Assembly (NCBI GenBank): GCA_900074745.1
Contig: LT598466.1
Location: forward strand, 496,001-560,000
Origin: Lachancea mirantina
Lineage: Eukaryota > Ascomycota > Saccharomycetes > Saccharomycetales > Saccharomycetaceae
Direction: 5' to 3'
DNA length: 64,000 nt
Shown here: piece by piece, positions 50,867-60,695 of the stretch
Numbering within the stretch: position 1 is the stretch's first letter
Layout: the number at the start of each line of letters is the position of its first letter
Made by a program: the position numbers and the translations under genes
The notes under the pieces: generated by a model
What the model saw: the letters and a program-made list of their open reading frames with translations, nothing else
What the model was told of the DNA's origin: nothing
The model's database searches: none

Positions 50867-52063
50867 CTAAGCAATATCGCGAATGTTTGCCGGTAATGGT
50901 CGAATTTTGATACTGTAAAACCGTTCAATTTCATGTAATTTGTCCATGTCGTCTCGTGTCAAAAAATTCAATGCCAAACCTTTACGTCCGAATCTTCCGC
51001 TTCTCCCTATCCGATGTATGTAGTTCTCAAGCGCTTCGGGTACGTCGTAATTCACCACAAGCGACACTTGTTGCACGTCAATACCACGCGCCCAAACGTC
51101 AGTAGAAATCAAAACTCGAGAACTTCCAGACCTGAAATCGTTCATGACTTTATCACGCTCTTCCTGTTGCATGTCGCCATGCATCGATGCCACAGCGAAA
51201 TTCGCCTGTAACAGTTTTTTCGCAAGCCAATCGACTTTCTTCTTGGTATTGCAAAAGATAACGCATTGCGTGATAGTCAAAGAATCGTACAGGTCACATA
51301 GCGTATCGAACTTCCAATCTTCTTTGTCAACGTCAACGTAGTACTGTTTAATGCCCTCCAGCGAGATCTCGTCACGTTTTACCAGGATTTTGATCGGGTC
51401 GCTCAAGAATTTCTTGGTAATCTCAATGATATCTTTGTTCATCGTTGCACTCACCACTACGACTTGTACAGCTCTTGGTAATGACGCGAAAACGTCATAA
51501 ATCTGTTGCTTGAATCCAAGACTCTCGCTGAGCAATTCATCTGCTTCATCCAACACCAGCATCTTGACGTTACGAGTGTTTAAGATCCGTCTTTTGATCA
51601 TGTCCAAGACTCTTCCGGGTGTCCCACTCACGACTTGACAGCCCTTACCTAATACCTTGGTGTCATTCTGCACCGTTTTGCCGCCCGTACACGCATGGGC
51701 GGTAACGTTCATGTAGTCACCCAAGTTTGACACGACCTGCGAGCTTTGTTTTGCCAATTCTCGCGTTGGTGACAGAATCATGCTCTGCAAGTCTCGGGAT
51801 TTATCGTCTATCGCCTGCAACATTCCAATCGTGAAAGTAGCCGTTTTACCGGTTCCTGATTGTGCCTGCGCAATCACATCACGTCCAGAAATGATCTGTG
51901 CAATGGCTCGTGACTGAATCGCCGACGGAGCTTCAAACCCGTACGAATATATGCCCTTCAGCAGTGAGTCTTTGAGTTTCATAGCTTCAAAAGAGCCGTA
52001 AACTTTCAGTTTTTTCGAGGTTCTAAACCTCAACTTGGAGTCCACATCTCTATCGAACGACAT
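50867..52063 (-). CDS. FAL1: DEAD-box RNA helicase Fal1 (eIF4A/eIF4AIII type)
   Basis: Nucleolar helicase needed for early 18S rRNA processing and 40S assembly; related to eIF4AIII. 398 residues (399 in S. cerevisiae). Motifs in order: Q motif with PSAIQ (46-50), motif I AQSGTGKT (67-74), PTRELA (99-104), GTPGR, DEAD (172-175), SAT, the RGIDVQQV segment and HRIGRSGR near the end. The upstream region has a perfect PAC box and an RRPE element, the signature of ribosome-biogenesis genes. Start ATG 52061-52063. Divergent from DAS2 with 165 nt between start codons. Confidence 0.96.
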   Translation of the reverse strand: MSFDRDVDSKLRFRTSKKLKVYGSFEAMKLKDSLLKGIYSYGFEAPSAIQSRAIAQIISGRDVIAQAQSGTGKTATFTIGMLQAIDDKSRDLQSMILSPTRELAKQSSQVVSNLGDYMNVTAHACTGGKTVQNDTKVLGKGCQVVSGTPGRVLDMIKRRILNTRNVKMLVLDEADELLSESLGFKQQIYDVFASLPRAVQVVVVSATMNKDIIEITKKFLSDPIKILVKRDEISLEGIKQYYVDVDKEDWKFDTLCDLYDSLTITQCVIFCNTKKKVDWLAKKLLQANFAVASMHGDMQQEERDKVMNDFRSGSSRVLISTDVWARGIDVQQVSLVVNYDVPEALENYIHRIGRSGRFGRKGLALNFLTRDDMDKLHEIERFYSIKIRPLPANIRDIA

Positions 52064-52129
52064 CTGCTACCAATGTGACCTCTCAGTCCGTCTATGTCCT
52101 TTGCAGCTGTTCCCAAAACTCTCACTTCT

Positions 52130-52164
52130 AGCTCATCGCTCTCTTATCGATGATTGAAAAATTT
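52130..52164 (-). promoter_or_regulatory. PAC and RRPE elements of FAL1
   Basis: On the minus strand GCGATGAGCT (52139-52130) is an exact PAC box. An RRPE core stands further upstream, AAATTTTTCA on that strand (TGAAAAATTT on the plus strand, 52155-52164). RRPE upstream of PAC is the usual order in ribosome-biogenesis promoters. Confidence 0.65.
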
Positions 52165-52228
52165 GTCACTGCTCTTCGCGCCCAAGGGACCCTTTCAAAT
52201 CAGGACAAAAACCTATATAAAGCTAGGA

Positions 52229-52861
52229 ATGCCTCAGATCGTGGTTTCAATCACTGGTGGTCATTCAACCAATTTGCATAACACCGTTTTTCAGATCAAA
52301 AATGCCCTTATGGACGCGTTTGTAGACACAGAAGTAACGACGTTAGATTGTGACGAAATGACCACTGGAGGAGAGAGAACCTACTCCGATAAGGATTACG
52401 ATTTTGCTGGAATACTCAACAAGCTCAAATCGTGTGGTAGCAGCTCCAAATGGGAAGCAGTAGTTGTGTTCGGCGCATACGCGCTGTTCGACGCACATAT
52501 CAACGAGATGTCCCAACTCAAGGTTTTCCTCGATAGCGACGGCGACAGGAGGCTCATAGATTTGATTCAAAAGACGAATTCAAAGACACCGGACAAGCTG
52601 AGCATGTGCATTAAGCAGTACATGGAACATCTGAGACCCGAAATGCAGAAATACATTGAACCTACGCGAGCACACGCAGATCTCATCATTCCGAACAGCA
52701 ACGAAAGCGTGGGCGCTGCAATTATCGTGGACAGTATTGTGAAGATAGTTGAGGAAAACAAAGGCGGCATTTCACAACGTGGAGCCCGTTTGTTCCCAAG
52801 ACTCGATTTCCAAGCAGAACGCTTGGATTTTGAAAAGGAGAAATTTTACGATTTGAGCTGA
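52229..52861 (+). CDS. DAS2: Uridine kinase-like protein Das2
   Basis: Annotated in S. cerevisiae as a putative uridine kinase; the role is not firmly shown. 210 residues from ATG 52229 (232 in S. cerevisiae). The sequence begins with a kinase-like first strand and loop, VVSITGGHSTNLHNTVFQIK, but this loop lacks the GK[ST] of a working Walker A motif. Later segments VVFGAYALFDAHINEM and FLDSDGDRRLIDLI correspond to the Walker B and lid regions of uridine kinases. The frame upstream of 52229 would start with TTG 52154. Position equals YDR020C. Confidence 0.82.
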   Translation: MPQIVVSITGGHSTNLHNTVFQIKNALMDAFVDTEVTTLDCDEMTTGGERTYSDKDYDFAGILNKLKSCGSSSKWEAVVVFGAYALFDAHINEMSQLKVFLDSDGDRRLIDLIQKTNSKTPDKLSMCIKQYMEHLRPEMQKYIEPTRAHADLIIPNSNESVGAAIIVDSIVKIVEENKGGISQRGARLFPRLDFQAERLDFEKEKFYDLS

Positions 52862-53272
52862 TATTGGCGACTAGATGCGAGATATCGCTATTCGAGTAAT
52901 GTCTGCATACTTCACTACCCAGATAAAGCCTCTCAAGATCCTTACGAGGCCGTTGGGTCCGTTTTGAAGCATTGCAGTGTCCCAACGCCCAATTTAACGC
53001 CTAGGACATCAATTAAATTGCCAAAAAAGCGTACCTGAGATCAAATTTCAAGCACTTATGAAAGCATGCCAAAAGCGTCAAAGATTTGAACGTCCCAGTG
53101 CTTATATCTGGTGATTTCTATCTACATATGTACGTCTTTAAGTGGTTCTTTAGTGATGAGTTTTATGTTGAAAACTGAAAAATCAACTTCCGATGAGACC
53201 TAAAACTTGACAAGAAAACGACATCAATTGTGGTACAAAAGACCCGTTTACAAGGGTCGCACGGCTCAGGAA
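52862..53272. other. Spacer between DAS2 and TCM62
   Basis: 411 nt between tandem genes. The in-frame extension of TCM62 (53207-53272) begins with TTG and was excluded. No other feature seen. Confidence 0.5.
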
Positions 53273-54988
53273 ATGAAGCGAGCGTTCCAGAAAATATCTG
53301 TTCGGTCTGTAAAGACTCTTCACTCTCGAATATACGATGGTAAAAGAGCAAAACATCAGGACGATATTCTTACACATATCTCGACACTGGACAAGATTAT
53401 GCGGTCTGGAGCCCACAATGGGTATGTCTTGTACGGTAAGAAGTACGATCGACTTCCACAGCTTGTTTCCAGCCGAAATGCGGTCGAAATGCAGCAATTG
53501 GTCAAGGATTTGATAACACGACTCCAAACGTCAGAACCTTTTGATTACGGAGCTCAACTTCAAGGCGCCACAAAGCTGGGGAAACTAGGTTTGCAACTTT
53601 TCACGGAGATTAACAGGGACACTGTTGGTCCTTTAAGCACGAGTCTTACCTTAGCGCTTTTACAAGCGTATAAGCGGTGTCCCAACGAAGAGTTTGTCGT
53701 AGGCCTCGAGGACGCAATGCGGAAAGTGCGCGAGTTCTTAGATATAAAAAAAATCTCTATCGAAGGACCTGACCAGATTCGACAGTTAGTCTCGAAATTG
53801 ACGAGTTCTGCGGAAAATGAAGTTACCGTCACGCAAGCGTTGGGAGAGCTAGATTATAAACTGTTGTCGAACGACGCTGTGCGCGTCGTAAGAGGTAAAC
53901 GTACGTCAGACCTGGTACAAGCTGCCGATGGATGGAGACACCCTTGCGGCGTGATGGATACGAATGAGCCGTATCTGAGATCATTAGAATTGCCCAGTAA
54001 GAAGCTGGTGTCGCTTAACACGCCATGTCTCGCTCTTGTCTTCGACGGAGTGCTCCGGGATTCCCGTCACATATTGCCGGCTATGCATTACGCCAGCAAG
54101 CAAAAACGCCCTCTTGTGGTCATCTGCTCTGGAAAAGTGACGGGCGACGCACTCACCGCGATCACGATCCACAACAACAAGAATCGACGCCAGCAGATCC
54201 CATCACCTACCGTAGTGCTCAGGTATGCCCCTCGCTACGGTGCAAGCGGTTTGAAGTTGCAAGAAGACGTGGAGTTTATGAAGTTTTTGAAACTGCCACG
54301 CGGCCTAGCTAGCGTATATTCGCCGGAGTTCAGCGAACTGGTACCCAGTTCTGCATCTGCAGGTCTGTATTTCGGCAGCATGGAGTCCTTCAAGGCTACC
54401 ACGGGAGAAGCGTTTCTGTACAATACATTACACGATGCGACAGATGCTTCAGAGACCCACGCCGTGAGTCACACTGCATACCGCAAGACCGTAACCATCT
54501 ACGTGGGCGCGCAAAGCGAGCTTGAAATAGACCACCGTCGAAAGGAGCTCGACTATCTCATCAACGAGGTTCTTTGCAACGGCTTGGCGCAGGGCTGGGT
54601 ACCTTCAAGCGGGATCGCGCTTGCCAAGGGTGCTGCGTATCTACACGGACTCCCTGATGCACCCGAAGCCGGTCCAAGACAGCTGGCACACGTGGCACTT
54701 GCTGACGCACTCTTGGAGCCGCTACAACATGCTATCTCGGACGTTTACGGCCACAATAAGTTCGACAGTGCTCGGCTGGCCTCTGAGACGGCACAAGATC
54801 CCGAGTTCTGCTCGCTCCGGCTCGACTCTATAGGCAAGGTCAACGAAGACGCCGCTCAATCGGGCTTTATCGAGCCCTGGAACACATTGGACGCTACTCT
54901 CGCAAATGTTACACACTTTATCAGAATGATCACCAGTTGCGACGTTCTCGTCACGAAAATTTACGACGTGCCTAAGAAAAAGAACTAG
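53273..54988 (+). CDS. TCM62: Mitochondrial chaperonin-like protein Tcm62
   Basis: Hsp60-related matrix protein that in S. cerevisiae helps assemble succinate dehydrogenase. 571 residues (572 in S. cerevisiae). I start at ATG 53273, where the N-terminus reads as a presequence (MKRAFQKISVRSVKTLHSRIY) and SVKTLH matches S. cerevisiae. Conserved stretches include GKLGLQLF, YLRSLELPSKKLVS, GKVTGDALTAITIHNN, ESFKATTGEAFLYN and the chaperonin-like LVTKIYDVPKKK end, where GroEL-type proteins keep their last conserved block. The ATPase motifs of true Hsp60 are not evident. Chromosome II gene (YBR044C) placed here between two chromosome IV genes. Confidence 0.93.
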   Translation: MKRAFQKISVRSVKTLHSRIYDGKRAKHQDDILTHISTLDKIMRSGAHNGYVLYGKKYDRLPQLVSSRNAVEMQQLVKDLITRLQTSEPFDYGAQLQGATKLGKLGLQLFTEINRDTVGPLSTSLTLALLQAYKRCPNEEFVVGLEDAMRKVREFLDIKKISIEGPDQIRQLVSKLTSSAENEVTVTQALGELDYKLLSNDAVRVVRGKRTSDLVQAADGWRHPCGVMDTNEPYLRSLELPSKKLVSLNTPCLALVFDGVLRDSRHILPAMHYASKQKRPLVVICSGKVTGDALTAITIHNNKNRRQQIPSPTVVLRYAPRYGASGLKLQEDVEFMKFLKLPRGLASVYSPEFSELVPSSASAGLYFGSMESFKATTGEAFLYNTLHDATDASETHAVSHTAYRKTVTIYVGAQSELEIDHRRKELDYLINEVLCNGLAQGWVPSSGIALAKGAAYLHGLPDAPEAGPRQLAHVALADALLEPLQHAISDVYGHNKFDSARLASETAQDPEFCSLRLDSIGKVNEDAAQSGFIEPWNTLDATLANVTHFIRMITSCDVLVTKIYDVPKKKN

Positions 54989-55501
54989 ATCTCTGCAAGA
55001 CCGTCGCAAGCATTACGCGCTTCAACGCTATCCATCAAGATACATCCATGAGACAAATTTTTCAGATTACGACAGATACACGATGAACACATATTCCAGA
55101 CAATTCAACTACAAGAGACACTATACCATAAGAACTTTTACCACCAAGCCTAGCTCTTCCACTTGTTCGATACCTTCCTTCCCTCGGTTTCCCCAAAGTT
55201 TCCTCAGGGCTTCATCAGGGCTTTCCCAGGTCTTGGCGTTTTCTCCCGGACTCCGCTGTTAACGCCGACGGAGCTAAGTCCAACAAGAAAGAAATTGACT
55301 TGGTTTTAAAGCCACGTGACTATTTTGACTCGTGACATTTTTCTGTTGACTCGGGTGCTAGAGCTTGACTCGGGCTCGATACTCGATGATCAGATCTATA
55401 TAAGGTCGGACAGAGAGGACACGAACAGAGCCGAGAAACAGTGTCGTTAGGGGAACTGGGACGATTACTATCATCTGCTTGACCCATTTCGTGAATACAG
55501 G
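54989..55501 (+). promoter_or_regulatory. GCV1 upstream region: three TGACTC repeats, E-box, TATA box
   Basis: TTGACTCG recurs with TGACTC cores at 55326-55331, 55347-55352 and 55366-55371, spaced 21 and 19 nt. CACGTGAC lies at 55313-55320 and TATATAAG at 55397-55404, about 100 nt before the ATG. TGACTC is the core bound by Bas1 and by Gcn4; GCV genes are Bas1 targets in S. cerevisiae. Confidence 0.6.
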
Positions 55502-56668
55502 ATGATCGCGAAACGATTCAATTCGACTGCGGCGTTGAAGAAAACCGCCCTTTACAACTTACATGTGTCCATGGGAGGAACGATGGTGCCCTTTGCCGGG
55601 TATTCGATGCCAGTTAAATACGCAGGCATGACTCACATTGAGTCCCACAAATGGACAAGACAACACGCTGGACTTTTCGATGTGTCGCACATGCTTCAAA
55701 GCACGCTTAGGGGAGCGGATGCAGTTTCGTTTTTACATAAAATTACTCCTACAGATTTCCAGAATTTGCCCGTTGGTACCAGTTCATTGTCCGTGCTTCT
55801 TAACGAACGCGGTGGGATTGTGGACGATACTATGGTTACCAAGACCGGCGCTAGCGAGTTTTATATCGTGACTAACGCTGCATGTGCAGCGAAAGACACG
55901 CAATTTCTGCAGGATCAGATTTCGGGTTTTGACTGCCAGTGGCAACCAATCGAGAACCGATCTTTACTTGCACTGCAAGGCCCTGACGCCTGTAAAGTGT
56001 TCGGGTCTTTGATCAAAGGCGGCCCAGAAGCGCTCAAGGACCTGTATTTCGGGGAACGGAGGCCCTTTGAGCTCACGGACGGCGTCCAGGTACAGGCTGC
56101 GAGATCTGGGTACACCGGTGAGGACGGGTTCGAGATTTCGGTTGTGGACTCAAGCGCAGAGTTGCTGGGCAAATTGTTGCTAGACAACAGCTTGGCAAGA
56201 CCTATAGGCTTGGCCGCACGTGACAGTTTGCGACTCGAGGCCGGTATGTGCCTGTACGGGAACGAATTGAACGATGGAACGACGCCCATAGACACTTCAC
56301 TTGGGTGGTTGGTCTCCAAGACGCGCAGAGACGGTAGTTTGGGTAAATTCAACGGGTTCGAGCCTATAATGAAGCAAATCCAGGACAAATCCAACTCAGT
56401 CGTACGTGTCGGATTCAAATATACGGGGAAGGGTCCGGCAGCACGTACGGGCACGCCCCTCCTCTCGGAAGATGGCTCGACCGCGGTCGGCCACGTGACG
56501 TCAGGAAGTGCATCTCCATCACTTGGCGGTGTCAATATCGGACAAGCTTCAGTGCTCAAAGTGGCCCGCAAAGCGGGTACCAAGCTACTTGTAAGCGTCA
56601 GAAACAAGGTGTTCCCAGTCGAGGTCGCACGTTTGCCACTCGTCCCCAGTCATTACTACAAGAAATGA
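55502..56668 (+). CDS. GCV1: Glycine cleavage T protein (aminomethyltransferase) Gcv1
   Basis: Mitochondrial T subunit of glycine decarboxylase: transfers the methylene group of the aminomethyl-lipoyl H protein to tetrahydrofolate and frees ammonia. 388 residues (400 in S. cerevisiae). A short presequence (MIAKRFNSTAALKK) precedes the conserved start TALYNLHVSMGGTMVPFAGYSMPV. Other landmarks are HAGLFDVSHM, NERGGIVDDTMV, RSGYTGEDGFEI and GLAARDSLRLEAGMCLYGNEL, which line the folate pocket. Position equals YDR019C. Purine and glycine control is suggested by the upstream TGACTC repeats. Confidence 0.96.
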   Translation: MIAKRFNSTAALKKTALYNLHVSMGGTMVPFAGYSMPVKYAGMTHIESHKWTRQHAGLFDVSHMLQSTLRGADAVSFLHKITPTDFQNLPVGTSSLSVLLNERGGIVDDTMVTKTGASEFYIVTNAACAAKDTQFLQDQISGFDCQWQPIENRSLLALQGPDACKVFGSLIKGGPEALKDLYFGERRPFELTDGVQVQAARSGYTGEDGFEISVVDSSAELLGKLLLDNSLARPIGLAARDSLRLEAGMCLYGNELNDGTTPIDTSLGWLVSKTRRDGSLGKFNGFEPIMKQIQDKSNSVVRVGFKYTGKGPAARTGTPLLSEDGSTAVGHVTSGSASPSLGGVNIGQASVLKVARKAGTKLLVSVRNKVFPVEVARLPLVPSHYYKK

Positions 56669-57610
56669 AAATCAGGTTATAGAAAGGTGGTATTTAAAAG
56701 CGAATAGAAGTCTTAATGGCAGTGTCGAGTGGAGAAAAAGGGACCCTGCCCGTCATGTCGCGTCGGATTTCAAAAAAACAAGAACGCCGGAGCTCCCACA
56801 TGGAAAGGAATGGCAAAAAAGCATTAATTATAGTGAAAACATAACCATTTGATTTAAAAAGCATCAGATGGATCCCCAACCGTCAAGCTTAACCAAACTA
56901 AATATCACATTTTCTTGTCGTCGTCAAATTTCATATCCAAGTCTATGGAAACGTCGACAGGACAGAAAGAATCTCTGGAAAAACTCAAAGTAACTACAAC
57001 CAACCGAAATTACTGCTCGCTAGTTAGGAGCCCAGAAACGATGGTTTTTGGTGCTATTTGAGTGTGATCCGACGATTCGCAGGTGTATTAACCATGTATA
57101 AGCCCGTACACCACATAATGATATATCAATCACGATTTACGGCCACAGACGTATAACCAAATGGCTGGCTCCAAGAAAACAAATGCATCTTGTTTCAAAC
57201 CAAACGAGACAGCTTTTCTTCATAGAGCTGTGTCTTCTTTGTTGACATTTACCCTGGTTGCCCAAGACTACATTGTTGCGTGTCAATAGTATCGCGCCGC
57301 TGGGAAAGACTTGTTTGTTTATTTACATTATGTGCAACTTGCATTAACATGAGTCTGGTATCTCAAACACAGCAACTACACTGTGTAAAAAAACGCAGTG
57401 CGTAAAAACAGTCGTACTTTCATAATTCACGAGAAAATTAGACTTGTTGTTTATTTTGGTTAGAAGCTGAAACGGCTTGCTTGCCAAAGACACGACGATC
57501 TGCCTCAAGAAATTTGGTGTATAAGAGCCTCAATGGTCCCTGTCACATTAGGATGTCATGGTTGGATAATTGATACTTCCTGACACAACTACAAAACGAT
57601 AATTCCAGAG
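56669..57610. promoter_or_regulatory. Spacer upstream of CTS1; junction of two synteny blocks
   Basis: 942 nt where the order changes from the YDR019/YBR044 block to the YLR286 block. It holds a GGCTGGCT word near 57163-57170, close to but not a full Ace2 site. No gene seen. Confidence 0.4.
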
Positions 57611-59461
57611 ATGAACTTTTACATTTTAACCATTTTCGCGCTTCTGCAGGCATTGTCGGTTTATGGGTTTGACGCCCAATCCAAGACCAACGTCGCCGTT
57701 TATTGGGGGCAGGCGTCTGCCGGATCTCAGGAGTCGCTGGCGACTTACTGTGAATCTGGCGATGTTGACATCGTCCTATTGTCATTCCTTTACGCTTTTC
57801 CCAACCCATTGAAACTCGATTTCAGTTCCGCATGCTCTTCGACGTTTTCGGACGGTCTTCTCCACTGTTCTCAAATCGCATCCGATATCAAAACATGTCA
57901 AGGTCTAGGCAAAAAAGTGTTCCTTTCGCTTGGCGGTGAAAGCGGTGCTTATGGGTTTTCTGACGACTCCGAAGCCGAATCGTTTGCCGACACTCTATGG
58001 AACACTTTTGGTGAAGGATCTGGCTCTGAGCGGCCCTTCGACGATGCTGTCGTTGATGGTTTTGATTTTGACATTGAAAACAACAATCAGAACGGTTATG
58101 TCGCATTGGCCAAAAAATTAAGACAATATTACAATTCTGCTTCCAAAGATTTTTACATTTCCGCCGCTCCCCAATGCTACTATCCAGATGCCAGTGTGGG
58201 AAATTTACTAAGCAATGCGGAAGTTGATTTTGCCTTCATTCAATTTTACAACAATTACTGTAATGTCGACAAACAGTTCAATTGGGATACCTGGCAAAAT
58301 TTTGCTGAGACCGTCTCTCCAAACTCCGATATTAAACTATTCCTAGGTTTGCCAGGTTCTCCCACTGCGGCTGGATCCGGATACATCTCTGACACTGATG
58401 AAGTATCGAGTACTGTGAAAAGTATCTCAAGTTCTAGCAATTTTGGCGGTATCATGCTGTGGGATGCTTCTCAAAGCTTCAAAAACACGATCAATGGCAA
58501 AACCTATGTGTCTTTGATGAAGGATGCTTTGGAACAAAATGTGCTGTCCTCCAGCTCGGCCGCTCCTGCAGTCTCCTCAGCAGCCCCTTCTGCGGTCACT
58601 TCTGGGATCACTTCCGCATCTACTCTAAGCAGCTCCACATCTGCTTCAGGCTCCAGCTCATCACCTTCAAGTAGCTCCACTTCCGACAGTTTTACTTCTG
58701 TATCCTTGAGCTCTGCATCTATTCCACCTACTACTTCGGTTTCTACAACCACTTCTTCATCCATCACGAGCACCATCCCAGCGACTACAACTGGCTCCAC
58801 TTCTACACCCAGCACTACCCCTGTTCCAGTCTACTCATCCCAAACATCAAATGTTGCCACTGCCAATGCACCTTTGCCTTTTTCAAGCACAAATACCTTT
58901 ACGCCTTCGACCTTAGTGACCCAAGTCGGCACATTTTCATCTGCGCCCGCCTGGAGTTCGACACCTGTCACCAATACCCCCTCCAGCTCAGTGACGCCAG
59001 AGACCACATCTTCCGCTTCAGCTTCAACTTCAAACTCTCAACAGAGGTTTACTACAACTCTAACACCAACCTCCGCCGCACCAACCTCCGCCGCACCAAC
59101 TTCCGCACCACCAACTTCCGCACCACCAACTTCCGCACCACCAACTTCCGCACCACCAACTTCCGCACTACCAACCTCCACGGCTACGACAGCGTCCACT
59201 CAGGAGACCGCCTCCAGCTCTTGGGCCCACGACAGAGCCATTGCGCTAAATAAACAATACTCCGAAGGGCAGATGAATGGCAGTTCTGAATGTTTCGAGG
59301 GCGAAATTTCATGTTCCGCTGACGGACAAATTGCCATTTGTGATCACAATGAATGGGTGTATATGGAATGTGCCGCAGGGACCACTTGTTACGCTTACGA
59401 TTCCGACAATGTGGTTTTCACGAGTTGCAACTTCTCCTATTTGAAAAGCTCTTTTCAGTAG
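57611..59461 (+). CDS. CTS1: Secreted GH18 endochitinase Cts1
   Basis: Cell-wall chitinase that separates daughter from mother cells after septation. The 616 residues show a signal peptide (to about residue 19), a GH18 barrel (about 20-310) with SLGGESG and the catalytic DGFDFDIE (E156 as acid), a long Ser/Thr-rich region (about 310-545) for O-mannosylation, and a C-terminal chitin-binding domain of CBM19 type (about 558-610) with six cysteines (C-x5-C, CDHNEW, YMEC, TTC, SC). A 15-nt minisatellite codes for the TSAPP repeat. It has no GPI signal. Longer than S. cerevisiae Cts1 (562) mainly in the repeat region. Position equals YLR286C. Confidence 0.96.
   Translation: MNFYILTIFALLQALSVYGFDAQSKTNVAVYWGQASAGSQESLATYCESGDVDIVLLSFLYAFPNPLKLDFSSACSSTFSDGLLHCSQIASDIKTCQGLGKKVFLSLGGESGAYGFSDDSEAESFADTLWNTFGEGSGSERPFDDAVVDGFDFDIENNNQNGYVALAKKLRQYYNSASKDFYISAAPQCYYPDASVGNLLSNAEVDFAFIQFYNNYCNVDKQFNWDTWQNFAETVSPNSDIKLFLGLPGSPTAAGSGYISDTDEVSSTVKSISSSSNFGGIMLWDASQSFKNTINGKTYVSLMKDALEQNVLSSSSAAPAVSSAAPSAVTSGITSASTLSSSTSASGSSSSPSSSSTSDSFTSVSLSSASIPPTTSVSTTTSSSITSTIPATTTGSTSTPSTTPVPVYSSQTSNVATANAPLPFSSTNTFTPSTLVTQVGTFSSAPAWSSTPVTNTPSSSVTPETTSSASASTSNSQQRFTTTLTPTSAAPTSAAPTSAPPTSAPPTSAPPTSAPPTSALPTSTATTASTQETASSSWAHDRAIALNKQYSEGQMNGSSECFEGEISCSADGQIAICDHNEWVYMECAAGTTCYAYDSDNVVFTSCNFSYLKSSFQ
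59065..59184 (+). repeat. In-frame 15-bp minisatellite in CTS1, eight units
   Basis: Eight tandem units of the type ACCAACTTCCGCACC. The first two and the last vary; the middle units are exact or nearly so. They encode TSAAP and TSAPP pentapeptides, so copy number changes would keep frame. Confidence 0.9.
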
Positions 59462-59555
59462 AGCCCAAATGGCCTCAAAAGATGAACGACAATAATATTA
59501 ATGACTTGTATCCTAATAATGTGCTAATAGATAGAAGTTCACAATGACGGTGAAT

Positions 59556-60341
59556 TCACAAAGAATGCATAAGATAGTATGCATAAACTCTTGATCTGAT
59601 CTCTGCAGTTTCCGCGTCTTCTTCAAACATAGGTTTCCAGTTGACCATTTCTATCTGGTGCGGCTCAAGCCCAAATTCACGAGCCGTTTCGAAAAACTGC
59701 AAATCCGCACTCAAAAGCCATGGTCGATGTGGCGAAAACACTACGAGTGCCTTACCGTTAGCGGATAAAAGATCCTTGGTTGTCTGCAACAATTTTTCGT
59801 GTTCTGTATGGTTGAACACCAAATCGCTTAGAATTACGAGATCGAATTTCTTAGAGCGGTCGTCGCCCAAATGAGACAACAGTGGTGCATAGTCATTACC
59901 CCAGATGTAACCTTCGACCACGACGTTCTTGGCTCGCGTTTGGTCGTACAATTCGTGATCCATGTTGTACTGGATGTTACCGAGCAAATCTGCGTCTGGA
60001 TAGTCTGTCACAACGCATTTTTTCGCGCCAATAAGCCCAGCGACAAGCGAAGGAAGTGCACCTGCTGCCCCAAGCTCCAAAACGTGTTTATCACGAACTA
60101 GTTCCGGATTTTTGTCAAGGTGTTTCGCACAGTATATGCCGGCGTTCCACAGCAAATGACCCCACAAAGGTGAAGACCCGACAAGTCGCAGTCTAATATT
60201 CGCCTTGCGCGAGACTGAAATGTCACTGATGGCCGTCCGTTCATAACATGCAAAATGCGGCTCTGGAGCGGGCTTATAATACTCTTCGGGTTCCTGGAAC
60301 AGATCCTGCATTCCGCCATCTATCGAGTCCTGATCTGACAT
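59556..60341 (-). CDS. NNT1: Protein methyltransferase Nnt1/Efm7 (acts on eEF1A)
   Basis: Seven-beta-strand SAM methyltransferase. First named for nicotinamide methylation; now known in yeast to methylate the N-terminal region of eEF1A. 261 residues, the same length as S. cerevisiae Nnt1. The SAM motif reads [16 protein letters not shown], with the acidic end of strand 2 at VVTDYPD and the post-II segment [16 protein letters not shown], then VVFSPHRPW. Converges on CTS1 and is divergent from ECI1, as in the YLR284C-YLR286C region. Upstream it has a palindromic PAC element and an RRPE. Confidence 0.95.
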   Translation of the reverse strand: MSDQDSIDGGMQDLFQEPEEYYKPAPEPHFACYERTAISDISVSRKANIRLRLVGSSPLWGHLLWNAGIYCAKHLDKNPELVRDKHVLELGAAGALPSLVAGLIGAKKCVVTDYPDADLLGNIQYNMDHELYDQTRAKNVVVEGYIWGNDYAPLLSHLGDDRSKKFDLVILSDLVFNHTEHEKLLQTTKDLLSANGKALVVFSPHRPWLLSADLQFFETAREFGLEPHQIEMVNWKPMFEEDAETAEIRSRVYAYYLMHSL

Positions 60342-60695
60342 TTATGACACTTTCGACCTCGCTGAACTCACCTAGAAGTTTGTTTAACACTGCCAACTGG
60401 ACGAAATCCCTATATCTACGCTGTATAATCCTCGATGAGCTAGCTCATCGCATCTCGAAATTTTTTTTTACTTTCTTAAATTTTTCAGTTTTCCAATTAT
60501 TCCATTTTCTGACGTAAGGGATCTCGAAGTCAACGAGTCATCAACAAACAAGAGATTGGAGAACCCTAAAAACATATAAAAGAAGAAGGTTTTGACACGA
60601 TTCTAGTTGGTTGTCTAAGCTGAAATATGGTGGATAGAAGGGAATAAGGGTGATAACTGGGATAAGAACTAGGTTTGAGACAATTTTGGGACGAG
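60342..60695. promoter_or_regulatory. Divergent NNT1/ECI1 promoter with palindromic PAC and RRPE
   Basis: 354 nt. CGATGAGCTAGCTCATCG at 60433-60450 is a perfect 18-bp palindrome with a PAC core GATGAGCT on each strand. An RRPE core, TGAAAAATTT on the minus strand, is at 60487-60478. Relative to NNT1 the order is RRPE, PAC, gene, the same as before FAL1. Confidence 0.6.

Noticed and set aside
53207-53272. Upstream extension of TCM62
   Set aside because: It begins with TTG, and the family's presequence starts at ATG 53273.
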